Below are positions 1 through 6,851 of a stretch of DNA of 64,000 bases, one piece after another. Both the position numbers and the translations under genes were made by a program. Source of the DNA: an uncultured Myxococcales bacterium (GTDB taxonomy: Bacteria; Myxococcota_A; UBA9042; DTJE01); NCBI GenBank assembly GCA_937975765.1, contig CALJUR010000033.1, forward strand, positions 1 to 64,000, read 5' to 3'. The first letter of the stretch is position 1. Each line of letters starts with the position of its first letter. The notes under the pieces are model-generated. The model had not been told where the DNA came from. It made no database searches and was given only the letters and a program-made list of their open reading frames with translations.

Positions 1-47
1 GACCCCCGAGATCTACACTCTTTCCCTACACGACGCTCTTCCGATCT
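1..47 (+). other. Illumina TruSeq adapter remnant (artefact)
   Basis: Bases 1-47 match the 3' part of the TruSeq universal adapter, including CTACACGACGCTCTTCCGAT and ending GATCT, with one mismatch near base 5. The reverse strand encodes the peptide IGRASCRERV, a familiar sign of adapter left in assemblies. Genomic sequence starts at about base 48. The adapter is an assembly artefact and should be trimmed. Confidence 0.97.
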
Positions 48-48
48 G

Positions 49-102
49 GCGGGCGCGGCCCGTATCCTGGCGGGAGTGCCGGACCTGGAGGCTCTGTTGT
101 AG
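49..102 (+). CDS. Possible 3' end of an upstream gene (partial)
   Basis: Directly after the adapter, one frame reads AGAARILAGVPDLEALL and stops at TAG (100-102). The codons are rich in G/C at the third position, as in real genes here. It could be the tail of the gene before hisB, possibly another histidine gene, but 17 residues are too few to identify. The 200 bases between it and hisB hold only repeats. Confidence 0.25.
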   Translation, partial: AGAARILAGVPDLEALL

Positions 103-210
103 CAAGGGCCGCGGCTCCAGGTCTTGCGAGGAATGGTGGCGAGCGTCTGCCGCCCGGGTCGGCAGCATGCGAGCCCCGCCAGGTCGCGCGAAGCGTCGGC
201 CTGGCGGCAT

Positions 211-295
211 GTAGGGCGGGGGCCCTGTCCCCCGCCATCGCAGGTTGGGGGCCCTGTCCCCCGCCATCGCAGGTGGGGGGCCCTGTCCCCCGCCA
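211..295 (+). repeat. Triplet tandem array, 29-bp period
   Basis: Three near-identical units repeat every 29 bp (CCCTGTCCCCCGCC begins at 223, 252 and 281). Each contains the short G/C hairpin found elsewhere in the window, here in C-rich orientation. A matching three-unit array in the opposite orientation lies at 63728-63812. It sits 15 bp upstream of hisB. There are no unique spacers, so it is not a CRISPR. Confidence 0.9.
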
Positions 296-309
296 CGACG
301 AGGTCGTAC

Positions 310-894
310 ATGAGCCGTCAATCCACGGTGGTGCGCGAGACGCGCGAGACGCGGATCCGGGTGGCGCTGGAACTGGACGGAACCGGTCAGGTCTCGGTCG
401 CGACCGGCATCGGCTTCCTGGACCACCTGCTGGAGACGCTGGCCCGCCACGCGCGGTTCGACCTGGACCTGGCGTGCCAGGGGGACCTGCGGGTCGACGA
501 CCACCACACTGCCGAGGATTGCGCGCTGGCGATCGGCGCGGCCCTGGACCAGGCCCTGGGCGATCGGCGGGGGATCGCGCGGTTCGGCGAGGCCCACGCC
601 CCGCTGGACGAGGCGCTGGCCCGCGCGGTGGCGGACCTGTCGGGGCGGCCGATGCCGGTGATCGACCTGGGCCTTCGGCGCGAGGCGCTGGGCGGCCTGT
701 CGTGCGAGATGGTGCCGCACGTGCTGCGGTCGCTGGCGGTGGCGGGCCGGATGGCCCTGCACGTGGACGTGATGCGGGGCGACAACGACCACCACCGGGC
801 CGAGGCGGCGTTCAAGGCGGTGGCGCTGGCCCTTCGCCGGGCCGTGGCCCTGGACGGGACGGACGACGTGCCGTCCACCAAGGGAGTGCTGTAG
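310..894 (+). CDS. hisB: Imidazoleglycerol-phosphate dehydratase HisB
   Basis: Converts imidazole glycerol phosphate to imidazole acetol phosphate, the dehydration step of histidine synthesis, in the cytoplasm. The 194-residue protein has the usual length of a single-function HisB, with no phosphatase domain. Both metal-binding His clusters are present: DHHTAED at residues 64-70 and DNDHHRAEA at 158-166. The conserved GIGFLDHLLE (33-42) and C-terminal PSTKGVL are also there. ATG 310 matches the family N-terminus; an upstream in-frame TTG would add 62 unrelated residues. First visible gene of a his operon. Its TAG stop lies inside a short G/C hairpin repeat, and hisH follows after 47 bp. Confidence 0.95.
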   Translation: MSRQSTVVRETRETRIRVALELDGTGQVSVATGIGFLDHLLETLARHARFDLDLACQGDLRVDDHHTAEDCALAIGAALDQALGDRRGIARFGEAHAPLDEALARAVADLSGRPMPVIDLGLRREALGGLSCEMVPHVLRSLAVAGRMALHVDVMRGDNDHHRAEAAFKAVALALRRAVALDGTDDVPSTKGVL

Positions 895-916
895 GGCGAG
901 GGCCCCGTCCCCCGCC
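891..916 (+). repeat. Short G/C hairpin repeat over the hisB stop
   Basis: Copy of the family GTAGGGCGAGGGCCCCGTCC followed by CCCGCC. The TAG at 892-894 is the hisB stop codon. It can fold as a G/C stem between hisB and hisH, where it might affect mRNA processing or partial termination (inference). Confidence 0.8.
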
Positions 917-941
917 TCCTCGATCGGGGAGAGTTCGATCG

Positions 942-1559
942 ATGTCCACCCCCGACGTCGCCGTCGTCGAGACCGGCGTGGCCAACCTGGCCTCGGTGCT
1001 GGCCGCCTGGCGCCGGCTCGGCATCGCCGCGCGCCGGGTGCTGGACCCGGACGAGGTACGCCGGGCCGATCGCGTGGAACTTCCGGGCGTGGGCGCCTTC
1101 GGGGCCGCGATGGATCGGCTGCGGTCGACCGGGCTGGACGAGGCTCTGGCCGGGCGCGTCCGGGAGGGACGCCCGACGCTGGCCATCTGCGTGGGCCTGC
1201 AGGTGCTGTGCGACGCCAGCGAGGAGAGCCCGGGCATCGCCGGGCTGGGGCTGGTGCCGGGCACGGTGCGCCGCTTCCCGGACCGGGTCCGGGTGCCGCA
1301 GTTCGGGTGGAACCGGGTCGAGGCGCCGCCCGGCGGGCCGCTGGAATCCGGATGGGCCTACTATGCCAACTCGTACCGGCTGGCCGACCCGCCTCCGGGC
1401 TGGGGCGCGGCGATCACGGATCACGGCGGCCCCTTCGTCGCGGCGCTGTGGCGTGGCGACGTGCTGGCGTGCCAGTTCCACCCCGAGTTGTCGGGAGCAT
1501 GGGGCCTCGCGATGCTGTCGCGCTGGATGCGGGGCGGGCTCGCGGGAGGTGCCCCGTGA
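942..1559 (+). CDS. hisH: Imidazole glycerol phosphate synthase glutaminase subunit HisH
   Basis: Class I glutamine amidotransferase subunit that supplies ammonia to HisF in the HisHF complex. The 205-residue protein carries the triad: nucleophile Cys83 in AICVGLQ, and His180 and Glu182 in FHPELSG. PGVGAF (49-54) is the conserved glutaminase segment. The nucleophile motif reads CVGLQ where CLGMQ is common, a mild variation. Starts at ATG 942. Its TGA overlaps the hisF GTG start (GTGA), implying translational coupling and 1:1 production with HisF. Confidence 0.95.
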   Translation: MSTPDVAVVETGVANLASVLAAWRRLGIAARRVLDPDEVRRADRVELPGVGAFGAAMDRLRSTGLDEALAGRVREGRPTLAICVGLQVLCDASEESPGIAGLGLVPGTVRRFPDRVRVPQFGWNRVEAPPGGPLESGWAYYANSYRLADPPPGWGAAITDHGGPFVAALWRGDVLACQFHPELSGAWGLAMLSRWMRGGLAGGAP

Positions 1560-2308
1560 TCGCGGCGCGCATCCTCCCCTGCCTGGACGTGAAGGACGGC
1601 CGGGTGGTCAAGGGCGTCCGGTTCCAGGGGCTGTACGACGCGGGCGACCCGGCCGAGCGCGCTGCGGCCTACGAGGCCCAGGGGGCCGACGAACTGGTCA
1701 TCCTGGACGTGTCCGCCACGACGGAAGGGCGGAAGACGGCGGCCGAGACCGTCCGGCGGGTGCGCGAGGTCCTGTCGATCCCGCTGACCGTGGGTGGCGG
1801 CGTGCGGTCCGTCGAGGACGCCGGGCGCCTGCTGGACGCGGGGGCCGACAAGGTGGCGGTCAACACCGCCGCGGTCCAGGACCCCGCGGTGATCTCGGCC
1901 ATCGCGCAGCGCTTCGGCCGCCAGTGCGCGATCCTGGCGCTGGATGCCGCGGCGCGGGAAGGCGGCTGGGAGGTCGTCGTGTCGTCGGGGCGCCAGCGGA
2001 CCGGCCGGGACGCGATTGCCTGGGCGCGCGAGGCCGTGGCCCGCGGCGCCGGGGAGATCGTGCTGACCTCCTGGGACCGGGACGGGACGCGGCTGGGGTA
2101 CGACCTGGACCTGCTGCGGGCAGCGTCGTCCGCCGTGCCCGTCCCGATCGTTGCGTCGGGCGGGGCGGACTCGGCCGAACACCTGCTGCAGGGCCTTCGG
2201 GCGGGCGCCGACGCGGTGCTGGCGGCGTCCATCTTCCATTACGGCGAGACCACGGTGGGCGAGGTCAAGGCCTACCTGGCCGCCCACGGCATCGAGGTGC
2301 GACGGTGA
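1556..2308 (+). CDS. hisF: Imidazole glycerol phosphate synthase cyclase subunit HisF
   Basis: Cyclase subunit that uses HisH ammonia to close the imidazole ring and release AICAR. A 250-residue beta/alpha barrel of normal length. Catalytic Asp11 is in ILPCLDVKDG and the second catalytic Asp is in ILALDAA near residue 130. Phosphate-binding GGGVRS and ASGGAD segments are visible. The GTG start overlaps the hisH stop, and its own TGA overlaps the GTG start of the next gene, so hisH, hisF and the hisA fusion form one tightly coupled block. Confidence 0.95.
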   Translation: MIAARILPCLDVKDGRVVKGVRFQGLYDAGDPAERAAAYEAQGADELVILDVSATTEGRKTAAETVRRVREVLSIPLTVGGGVRSVEDAGRLLDAGADKVAVNTAAVQDPAVISAIAQRFGRQCAILALDAAAREGGWEVVVSSGRQRTGRDAIAWAREAVARGAGEIVLTSWDRDGTRLGYDLDLLRAASSAVPVPIVASGGADSAEHLLQGLRAGADAVLAASIFHYGETTVGEVKAYLAAHGIEVRR

Positions 2309-3561
2309 TCGTTCCCTCCATCGACCTGATGAACGGGCACGCGGTGCAACTGGTCGGCGGCCGCGAACTGAAGATCGATGCGGGCGACCCCCGGCCGATC
2401 GCCGAGAGGTTCCGGATCGCCGGCGAGATCGCGGTGATCGACCTGGATGCCGCGCTGGGGCAGGGGTCCAACGAGGCCGTGATCCGGGACCTGCTGCGGA
2501 TCGCGCCGTGCCGCGTGGGCGGCGGCATCCGGGACGTCGCCACGGCACGGAAGTGGCTGGACGCCGGGGCCGAGAAGGTCATCCTGGGGACCGCCGCGGT
2601 GCCGGAGGTGCTGTCGCAACTGCCGCGGGACCGCGTGATGGCGGCCGTGGACGCGGTGGACGGCGAGGTCGTGGTGAACGGCTGGCGCCAGCGGACCGGG
2701 CAGGACGTGCTGGCCCGGCTGGGCCGGTTGAAGGACCTCGTCGGCGGCTTCCTGGTGACCTTCGTCGAGAGGGAAGGGCGGCTGCTGGGCACCGACCCGG
2801 CGAGGGTGCGGGCGGTGTTGGAGGCGGCGGGCGGCGTGCGCGTGACGGCGGCCGGCGGCGTCACGACGGCGGAAGACGTCGCGATGCTGGACCGGCTGGG
2901 GGCCGACGCGCAGGTGGGCATGGCCCTGTATTCGGGCGTGCTGGACCTGGCCGACGCGATCGCGGCGCCGCTGGTGACGGACCGGCCCGACGGCCTGTAC
3001 GCGACGGTGGTGTGCGACGAACGGGGGGTCGCGCTGGGGCTGGCGTGGTCCGACCGCGAAAGCCTGCGCGAGGCCGTGCGGCGCGGGCGCGGCGTGTACC
3101 ACTCCCGGGCCCGGGGCCTGTGGGTGAAGGGCGAGACGTCCGGCGACCACCAGGATCTGTTGCGGATCGACCTGGACTGCGACCGGGACGCGCTGCGGTT
3201 CACGGTGCGCCAGCACGGGCGCGGGTTCTGCCACCTGGGCACGCAGACCTGCTGGGGCCGGGAGAAGGGGCTGGGGCACCTGTACGCGACGCTGCGGGCG
3301 CGGACCCGCGAAGCGCCGCCCGGGTCGTACACGCGGCGGCTGCTGGACGACCCGGTGCTGCTGCGGGCCAAGCTGGTCGAGGAGGCCGGCGAACTGGCGG
3401 ACGCGGGAACGCCCGACGAGGTGGCCTGGGAGGCCGCCGACGTGATGTACTTCGCGCTGGTCGCGATGGCGCGGGCGGGCGTGTCCCCGGCCGAGGTCGA
3501 GGCCGTGCTGGACGGCCGGGCCCGCAAGGTCAGCCGGCGCAAGGGCGACGCCAAGTCGTAG
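2305..3561 (+). CDS. hisA: HisA-HisI-HisE trifunctional fusion protein
   Basis: A single 418-residue protein appears to perform three consecutive steps: phosphoribosyl-ATP pyrophosphohydrolase (HisE), phosphoribosyl-AMP cyclohydrolase (HisI) and ProFAR isomerase (HisA). Residues 1-225 are the HisA barrel with Asp7 (PSIDLMNG), GGGIRD and Asp116. Residues 229-318 are HisI, with WVKGETSG, metal-site DCDRD (291-295) and the Cys pair in FCHLGTQTCW. Residues 323-418 are HisE, with EEAGEL and EAADVMYF. HisIE fusions are common; HisA joined to HisIE is unusual as far as I know. There is no stop or frameshift between domains. GTG start overlaps the hisF stop by 4 nt; hisD follows after 10 nt. Confidence 0.93.
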   Translation: MIVPSIDLMNGHAVQLVGGRELKIDAGDPRPIAERFRIAGEIAVIDLDAALGQGSNEAVIRDLLRIAPCRVGGGIRDVATARKWLDAGAEKVILGTAAVPEVLSQLPRDRVMAAVDAVDGEVVVNGWRQRTGQDVLARLGRLKDLVGGFLVTFVEREGRLLGTDPARVRAVLEAAGGVRVTAAGGVTTAEDVAMLDRLGADAQVGMALYSGVLDLADAIAAPLVTDRPDGLYATVVCDERGVALGLAWSDRESLREAVRRGRGVYHSRARGLWVKGETSGDHQDLLRIDLDCDRDALRFTVRQHGRGFCHLGTQTCWGREKGLGHLYATLRARTREAPPGSYTRRLLDDPVLLRAKLVEEAGELADAGTPDEVAWEAADVMYFALVAMARAGVSPAEVEAVLDGRARKVSRRKGDAKS

Positions 3562-3571
3562 GGAGGTCGAC

Positions 3572-4834
3572 ATGCGGTTCCCCGGCCTCAGGCACGTACC
3601 CTTCGACCAGGTTCCCCGCCTGAGGCGCGGCGCGGTCGACCCCGCCACGTTGTCGGCCGCGTCGATCATCGTCGAGGAGGTTCGCGAAGGGGGCGAATCC
3701 GCGTTGCGCCGGCATGCCGAGCGCCTGGGCGACCTCGCCCCGGGCGGGAAGTTGCTGTTCGACCGCGCGGACCTGCTGGAGGCCCTGCACGACCTGCCAC
3801 GCGTCGATCGCGACCTGCTGCAGCGCACGGCGGACCGCGTTCGCACCTTCGCGCAGGCCCAGAGGGACTCCCTGCACGACCTGGACGTGGCGGTTCCGGG
3901 GGGGCGCGCGGGCCACGTCATCGCCCCGGTCGCCCGTGCCGGGTGCTACGCGCCGGGAGGCCGCTTTCCCCTGCCGTCGTCGGTGATCATGACCGTCGTG
4001 ACCGCCCGGGTGGCCGGGGTCTCCGAGGTCTACGTGGCCTCGCCGCGCCCCGCCCCGGCCACGCTGGCCGCTGCCGCCGTCGCGGGCGCCGACGCGCTGC
4101 TGGCCGTCGGGGGCGCCCAGGCGATCGCCGCCTTCGCGTATGGCGCGGGCCCGGTCCCGCCTTGCGACGCGATCGTCGGTCCGGGCAACCGCTGGGTCAC
4201 CGCGGCCAAGCAACGGGTCGCGGGCCCGGTCGTGATCGACATGCTGGCGGGTCCCTCCGAACTGGTGGTGCTGGCCGACCAGACGGCGAACCCCGACGTG
4301 GTCGCGGCCGACCTGATTGCCCAGGCGGAGCACGACCCCGACGCCCTGCCGATCCTGGTGACGACGGCCGGGGAGGAGTTCGCACGGGCGGTGGACGAGG
4401 CACTGGCGCACCGGCTGGCCGGCCTGCCCACGGCCGCCACGGCGAGGCCCGCGCTGTCGAACGGGTTCGCGGTGCTGGCCCCCTCCCTGTCGGCGGCGAT
4501 CGAGGCCTGCGACCGGCTGGCGCCGGAGCACCTGGAGGTCAAGACGGCGGACGCCGACGCGGTGGGCGCCCGCCTGAAGAACTACGGCGCGCTGTTCCTG
4601 GGCGAGGCTTCGGCCGAGGTCTTCGGCGACTACGGGGCCGGTCCGAACCACGTGCTGCCGACCGGGGGCACCGCGCGCAGCCAGGGCGGCCTGTCCGTGC
4701 TGACCTTCCTGCGCGTGCGGACGTGGTTGCGGCTGGACGACCCGCGGCCGCTGCTGCCCGACGCCGCCCGCCTGGCGCGCATCGAGGGGCTGGAAGGGCA
4801 CGCCCGCGCCGCCGAGGCCCGTCGCCGCCCGTGA
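3572..4834 (+). CDS. hisD: Histidinol dehydrogenase HisD
   Basis: Zinc enzyme for the last two steps, histidinol to histidine with two NAD. The 420-residue length is slightly short but within range. Conserved blocks: YAPGGRFPLPSSV, GPGNRWVTAAK, IDMLAGPSE, the metal-site Gln and His of AQAEHD, catalytic Glu319-His320 in PEHLEV, GAGPNHVLPTGG, and a C-terminal EGLEGHA with the last zinc His. GGAGG lies 5 nt before ATG 3572. Last gene of the his operon; hisG, hisC and histidinol phosphatase are not in the window. Converges with the DedA gene 6 bp away. Confidence 0.95.
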   Translation: MRFPGLRHVPFDQVPRLRRGAVDPATLSAASIIVEEVREGGESALRRHAERLGDLAPGGKLLFDRADLLEALHDLPRVDRDLLQRTADRVRTFAQAQRDSLHDLDVAVPGGRAGHVIAPVARAGCYAPGGRFPLPSSVIMTVVTARVAGVSEVYVASPRPAPATLAAAAVAGADALLAVGGAQAIAAFAYGAGPVPPCDAIVGPGNRWVTAAKQRVAGPVVIDMLAGPSELVVLADQTANPDVVAADLIAQAEHDPDALPILVTTAGEEFARAVDEALAHRLAGLPTAATARPALSNGFAVLAPSLSAAIEACDRLAPEHLEVKTADADAVGARLKNYGALFLGEASAEVFGDYGAGPNHVLPTGGTARSQGGLSVLTFLRVRTWLRLDDPRPLLPDAARLARIEGLEGHARAAEARRRP

Positions 4835-4840
4835 ACCCCG

Positions 4841-5491
4841 TCACGCCTTCGCGCGCCGTCGCAGCAGCGACACGAGGAACATCCCCGCGACCAGGACCAG
4901 GACGCCGCCCAGCAGGTAGTGGCCGAACCGGGACGCGGTCTGCGCGGCCATCCTCAGGTCGTCGCCGAAGTAGTACCCCAGGAAGACCCACAGCGGCACC
5001 GAGATCAGCGCCGCCAGCCCGTCGTACATCAGGAACTTCCAGTACGGCACGCCGGCGTGCCCCGTCATGAAGAACGTCGGGGACCGCAGGCCGGGCATGA
5101 ACCGGGACACGAACACCACCCGCCGCCCGTACCGCCGGGTCAGCGCCTCGACGCGGCGCTGCTTGGCGGGGGACAGCACCCGTCTCAGCAGCGGGATTCT
5201 CGCCACGTGCTCCCCGAACCTCCGCCCCGCGAAGAACAGGATCGCGTCCCCGGCCAGGCAGCCGATCAGCCCGGTCCCGATCATCGCCCAGACCGGCAGC
5301 CTCCCCAGCATGCCCCACACCGTCACCGGCTCCATCGGGTAGGCCAGCCAGACCAGCGCGCCGCCGGTCACCAGCACGACGTCCTCGGGCAGCGGCAGCC
5401 CGAGGCCGCACAGAAGCAGCACGAACAGCACGGCGCCGTGGGCCGCCAGGATCGAGTGGTTCGAAAGCAGTTCGACGAATTGCTCGATCAT
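4841..5491 (-). CDS. DedA-family (VTT domain) membrane protein
   Basis: A 216-residue inner-membrane protein. The family includes undecaprenyl-phosphate and phospholipid flippases tied to pH and envelope homeostasis. Diagnostic features are LCGLGLPLPEDVVLV in the first re-entrant helix, the conserved acidic residue in GCLAGDAILF, and VFVSRFMPGLRSPTFFMTG with the conserved Arg and Gly. A C-terminal membrane helix ends in LLRRRAKA. Length is normal. It is divergent from the NhaR-like regulator with 76 bp between starts, so that regulator may control it (inference). The exact substrate cannot be read from sequence. Confidence 0.9.
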   Translation of the reverse strand: MIEQFVELLSNHSILAAHGAVLFVLLLCGLGLPLPEDVVLVTGGALVWLAYPMEPVTVWGMLGRLPVWAMIGTGLIGCLAGDAILFFAGRRFGEHVARIPLLRRVLSPAKQRRVEALTRRYGRRVVFVSRFMPGLRSPTFFMTGHAGVPYWKFLMYDGLAALISVPLWVFLGYYFGDDLRMAAQTASRFGHYLLGGVLVLVAGMFLVSLLRRRAKA

Positions 5492-5567
5492 CGGTCGGGT
5501 TCACTCCTTTCCGGCAACGCGGGCACGGACTACCATGCGGTCCTTGCCTGCCGCGGAGTTTGTCGCG

Positions 5568-6482
5568 ATGGAATGGCTCAACTACCACCACCTCCTGTAC
5601 TTCTGGATGGTCGCGAAGGAGGGGGGCCTGGAAGCGGCCGGCCGCAAGCTGCACCTGGCCAACGCCACGCTGTCCGGCCAGATCCACCGGCTGGAGGAGT
5701 CGCTGGGCGAGGCGCTGTTCGATCGGTCGGGGCGCCGGCTGGCACTGACCGAGACCGGGCGGCTGGTGTTCCGGTACGCGGACGAGATCTTCCCCCTGGG
5801 CCGCGAACTGATGGACGCGGTGCGCGACCGTCCGACGGGGCGTCCGCTGCGGCTGGAGGTGGGGATCGTCGACGTCGTGCCGAAGCCTTTCGCGGCCTTG
5901 CTGCTGGAGCAGGCGCAGAAGGCCGGGACGCAGTTGCACCTGGTCTGCCGCGAGGGGAAGTTCGAACCACTGCTGGGACAACTGGCGGCGCACTCGCTGG
6001 ACGTCGTGATCTCGGACGCGCCCGTGCCGCCGGGCAGTTCCGTTCGCGCCTTCCACCATCCGCTGGGGGAATGCGGGGTCGTCCTGATGGGCACGCCCGG
6101 CGCGATCGAGGGCCTGCAGGGCGGCTTCCCGGCCTGCCTGGACGGCGCACCGATGCTGCTGCCCACCGACAACACCAGCCTGCGACGCTCGCTGGCCATC
6201 GCGTTCGACACCCTCGATGTGCGTCCTCGCCTCGTCGGGGAGTTCGAGGACGCTGCCCTGATGACGACCTTCGGCCAGGCGGGGCACGGGTTGTTCCCGA
6301 TGCCCGACGTGCTGGCAGAGGCCACCGGCCGCCTTCTCCAGGTCCGCTCGCTGGGGGTCGTCCCCGGAGTCCGCGAGCGGTATTATGCCGTCACTGTCGA
6401 AAGACGGGTACGCCATCCGGCCGTGACCGCGCTGCTGCAGGCCGCCCGGGAGGTCGTCTTCAGCGATGCGCCCCCGCCGTGA
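5568..6482 (+). CDS. NhaR-like LysR-family transcriptional regulator
   Basis: A 304-residue LysR regulator. The N-terminus (WLNYHHLLYFWMVAKEGG, then a helix-turn-helix with ATLSGQIHRLEESLG) closely resembles E. coli NhaR, the activator of the Na+/H+ antiporter gene, and not typical LysR proteins. The effector domain fills residues 90-300, with EVGIVDVVPK at its start. ATG 5568 was chosen because GGAG lies 9 nt upstream and NhaR proteins start just before this motif; ATG 5535 would add 11 residues. No nhaA is visible. The divergent DedA gene is the natural candidate target. Its 3' end overlaps the convergent zinc-ribbon gene by 23 bp. Confidence 0.88.
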   Translation: MEWLNYHHLLYFWMVAKEGGLEAAGRKLHLANATLSGQIHRLEESLGEALFDRSGRRLALTETGRLVFRYADEIFPLGRELMDAVRDRPTGRPLRLEVGIVDVVPKPFAALLLEQAQKAGTQLHLVCREGKFEPLLGQLAAHSLDVVISDAPVPPGSSVRAFHHPLGECGVVLMGTPGAIEGLQGGFPACLDGAPMLLPTDNTSLRRSLAIAFDTLDVRPRLVGEFEDAALMTTFGQAGHGLFPMPDVLAEATGRLLQVRSLGVVPGVRERYYAVTVERRVRHPAVTALLQAAREVVFSDAPPP

Positions 6483-6729
6483 GCGGGGCCTCCGTCGGCC
6501 GCCCGAAAAGGTTCCACAGGGCCGCCAACCAGCGCGGGCGCCGCCGCCCGTCCTCGGCGGCCACCACCGTCACCGGCGGGAAGCGCCTGCGCGCCATCCC
6601 GACCAGCGTCTCCAGTTCGCCCCGGTCCAGCCACAGGCCCCCGCACTCGGGGCACTCGTCGACCAGGACTCCCTCCCGGTTCCACTGTCGCAGGGTCGGC
6701 CTCCGGCAGTTGGGGCACATCGTCGCCAT
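6460..6729 (-). CDS. TFIIB-type zinc-ribbon protein
   Basis: An 89-residue cytoplasmic protein. The four-Cys zinc knuckle is MCPNC at residues 4-8 with DECPECGGLWLDRGELE at about 24-40, the signature of the zf-TFIIB family. Their biochemical role is not known. A basic Trp-rich patch (RRRPRWLAALWNLF) follows. Start at 6729 was chosen because AAGGAGC precedes it and the zinc knuckle normally begins at the N-terminus; a longer frame to 6813 adds 28 low-complexity residues. Convergent with the NhaR-like gene. Confidence 0.8.
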   Translation of the reverse strand: MATMCPNCRRPTLRQWNREGVLVDECPECGGLWLDRGELETLVGMARRRFPPVTVVAAEDGRRRPRWLAALWNLFGRPTEAPLTAGAHR

Positions 6730-6851
6730 CGCTCCCGCTCCTTCGTCGAGCCCGCCGCGACCCCGTCGGCCGCGGTGCCCGGAAAGGATGGAATCCGGGG
6801 AAATCTTCGTCAATCACAACGTTTCTTCGATTGCGTTCGTAAATATCGAAA

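Noticed and set aside
211..295. CRISPR-like array
   Set aside because: Units follow each other directly with no spacers of varied sequence, and the same unit occurs singly elsewhere. The 63728-63812 array is the same.
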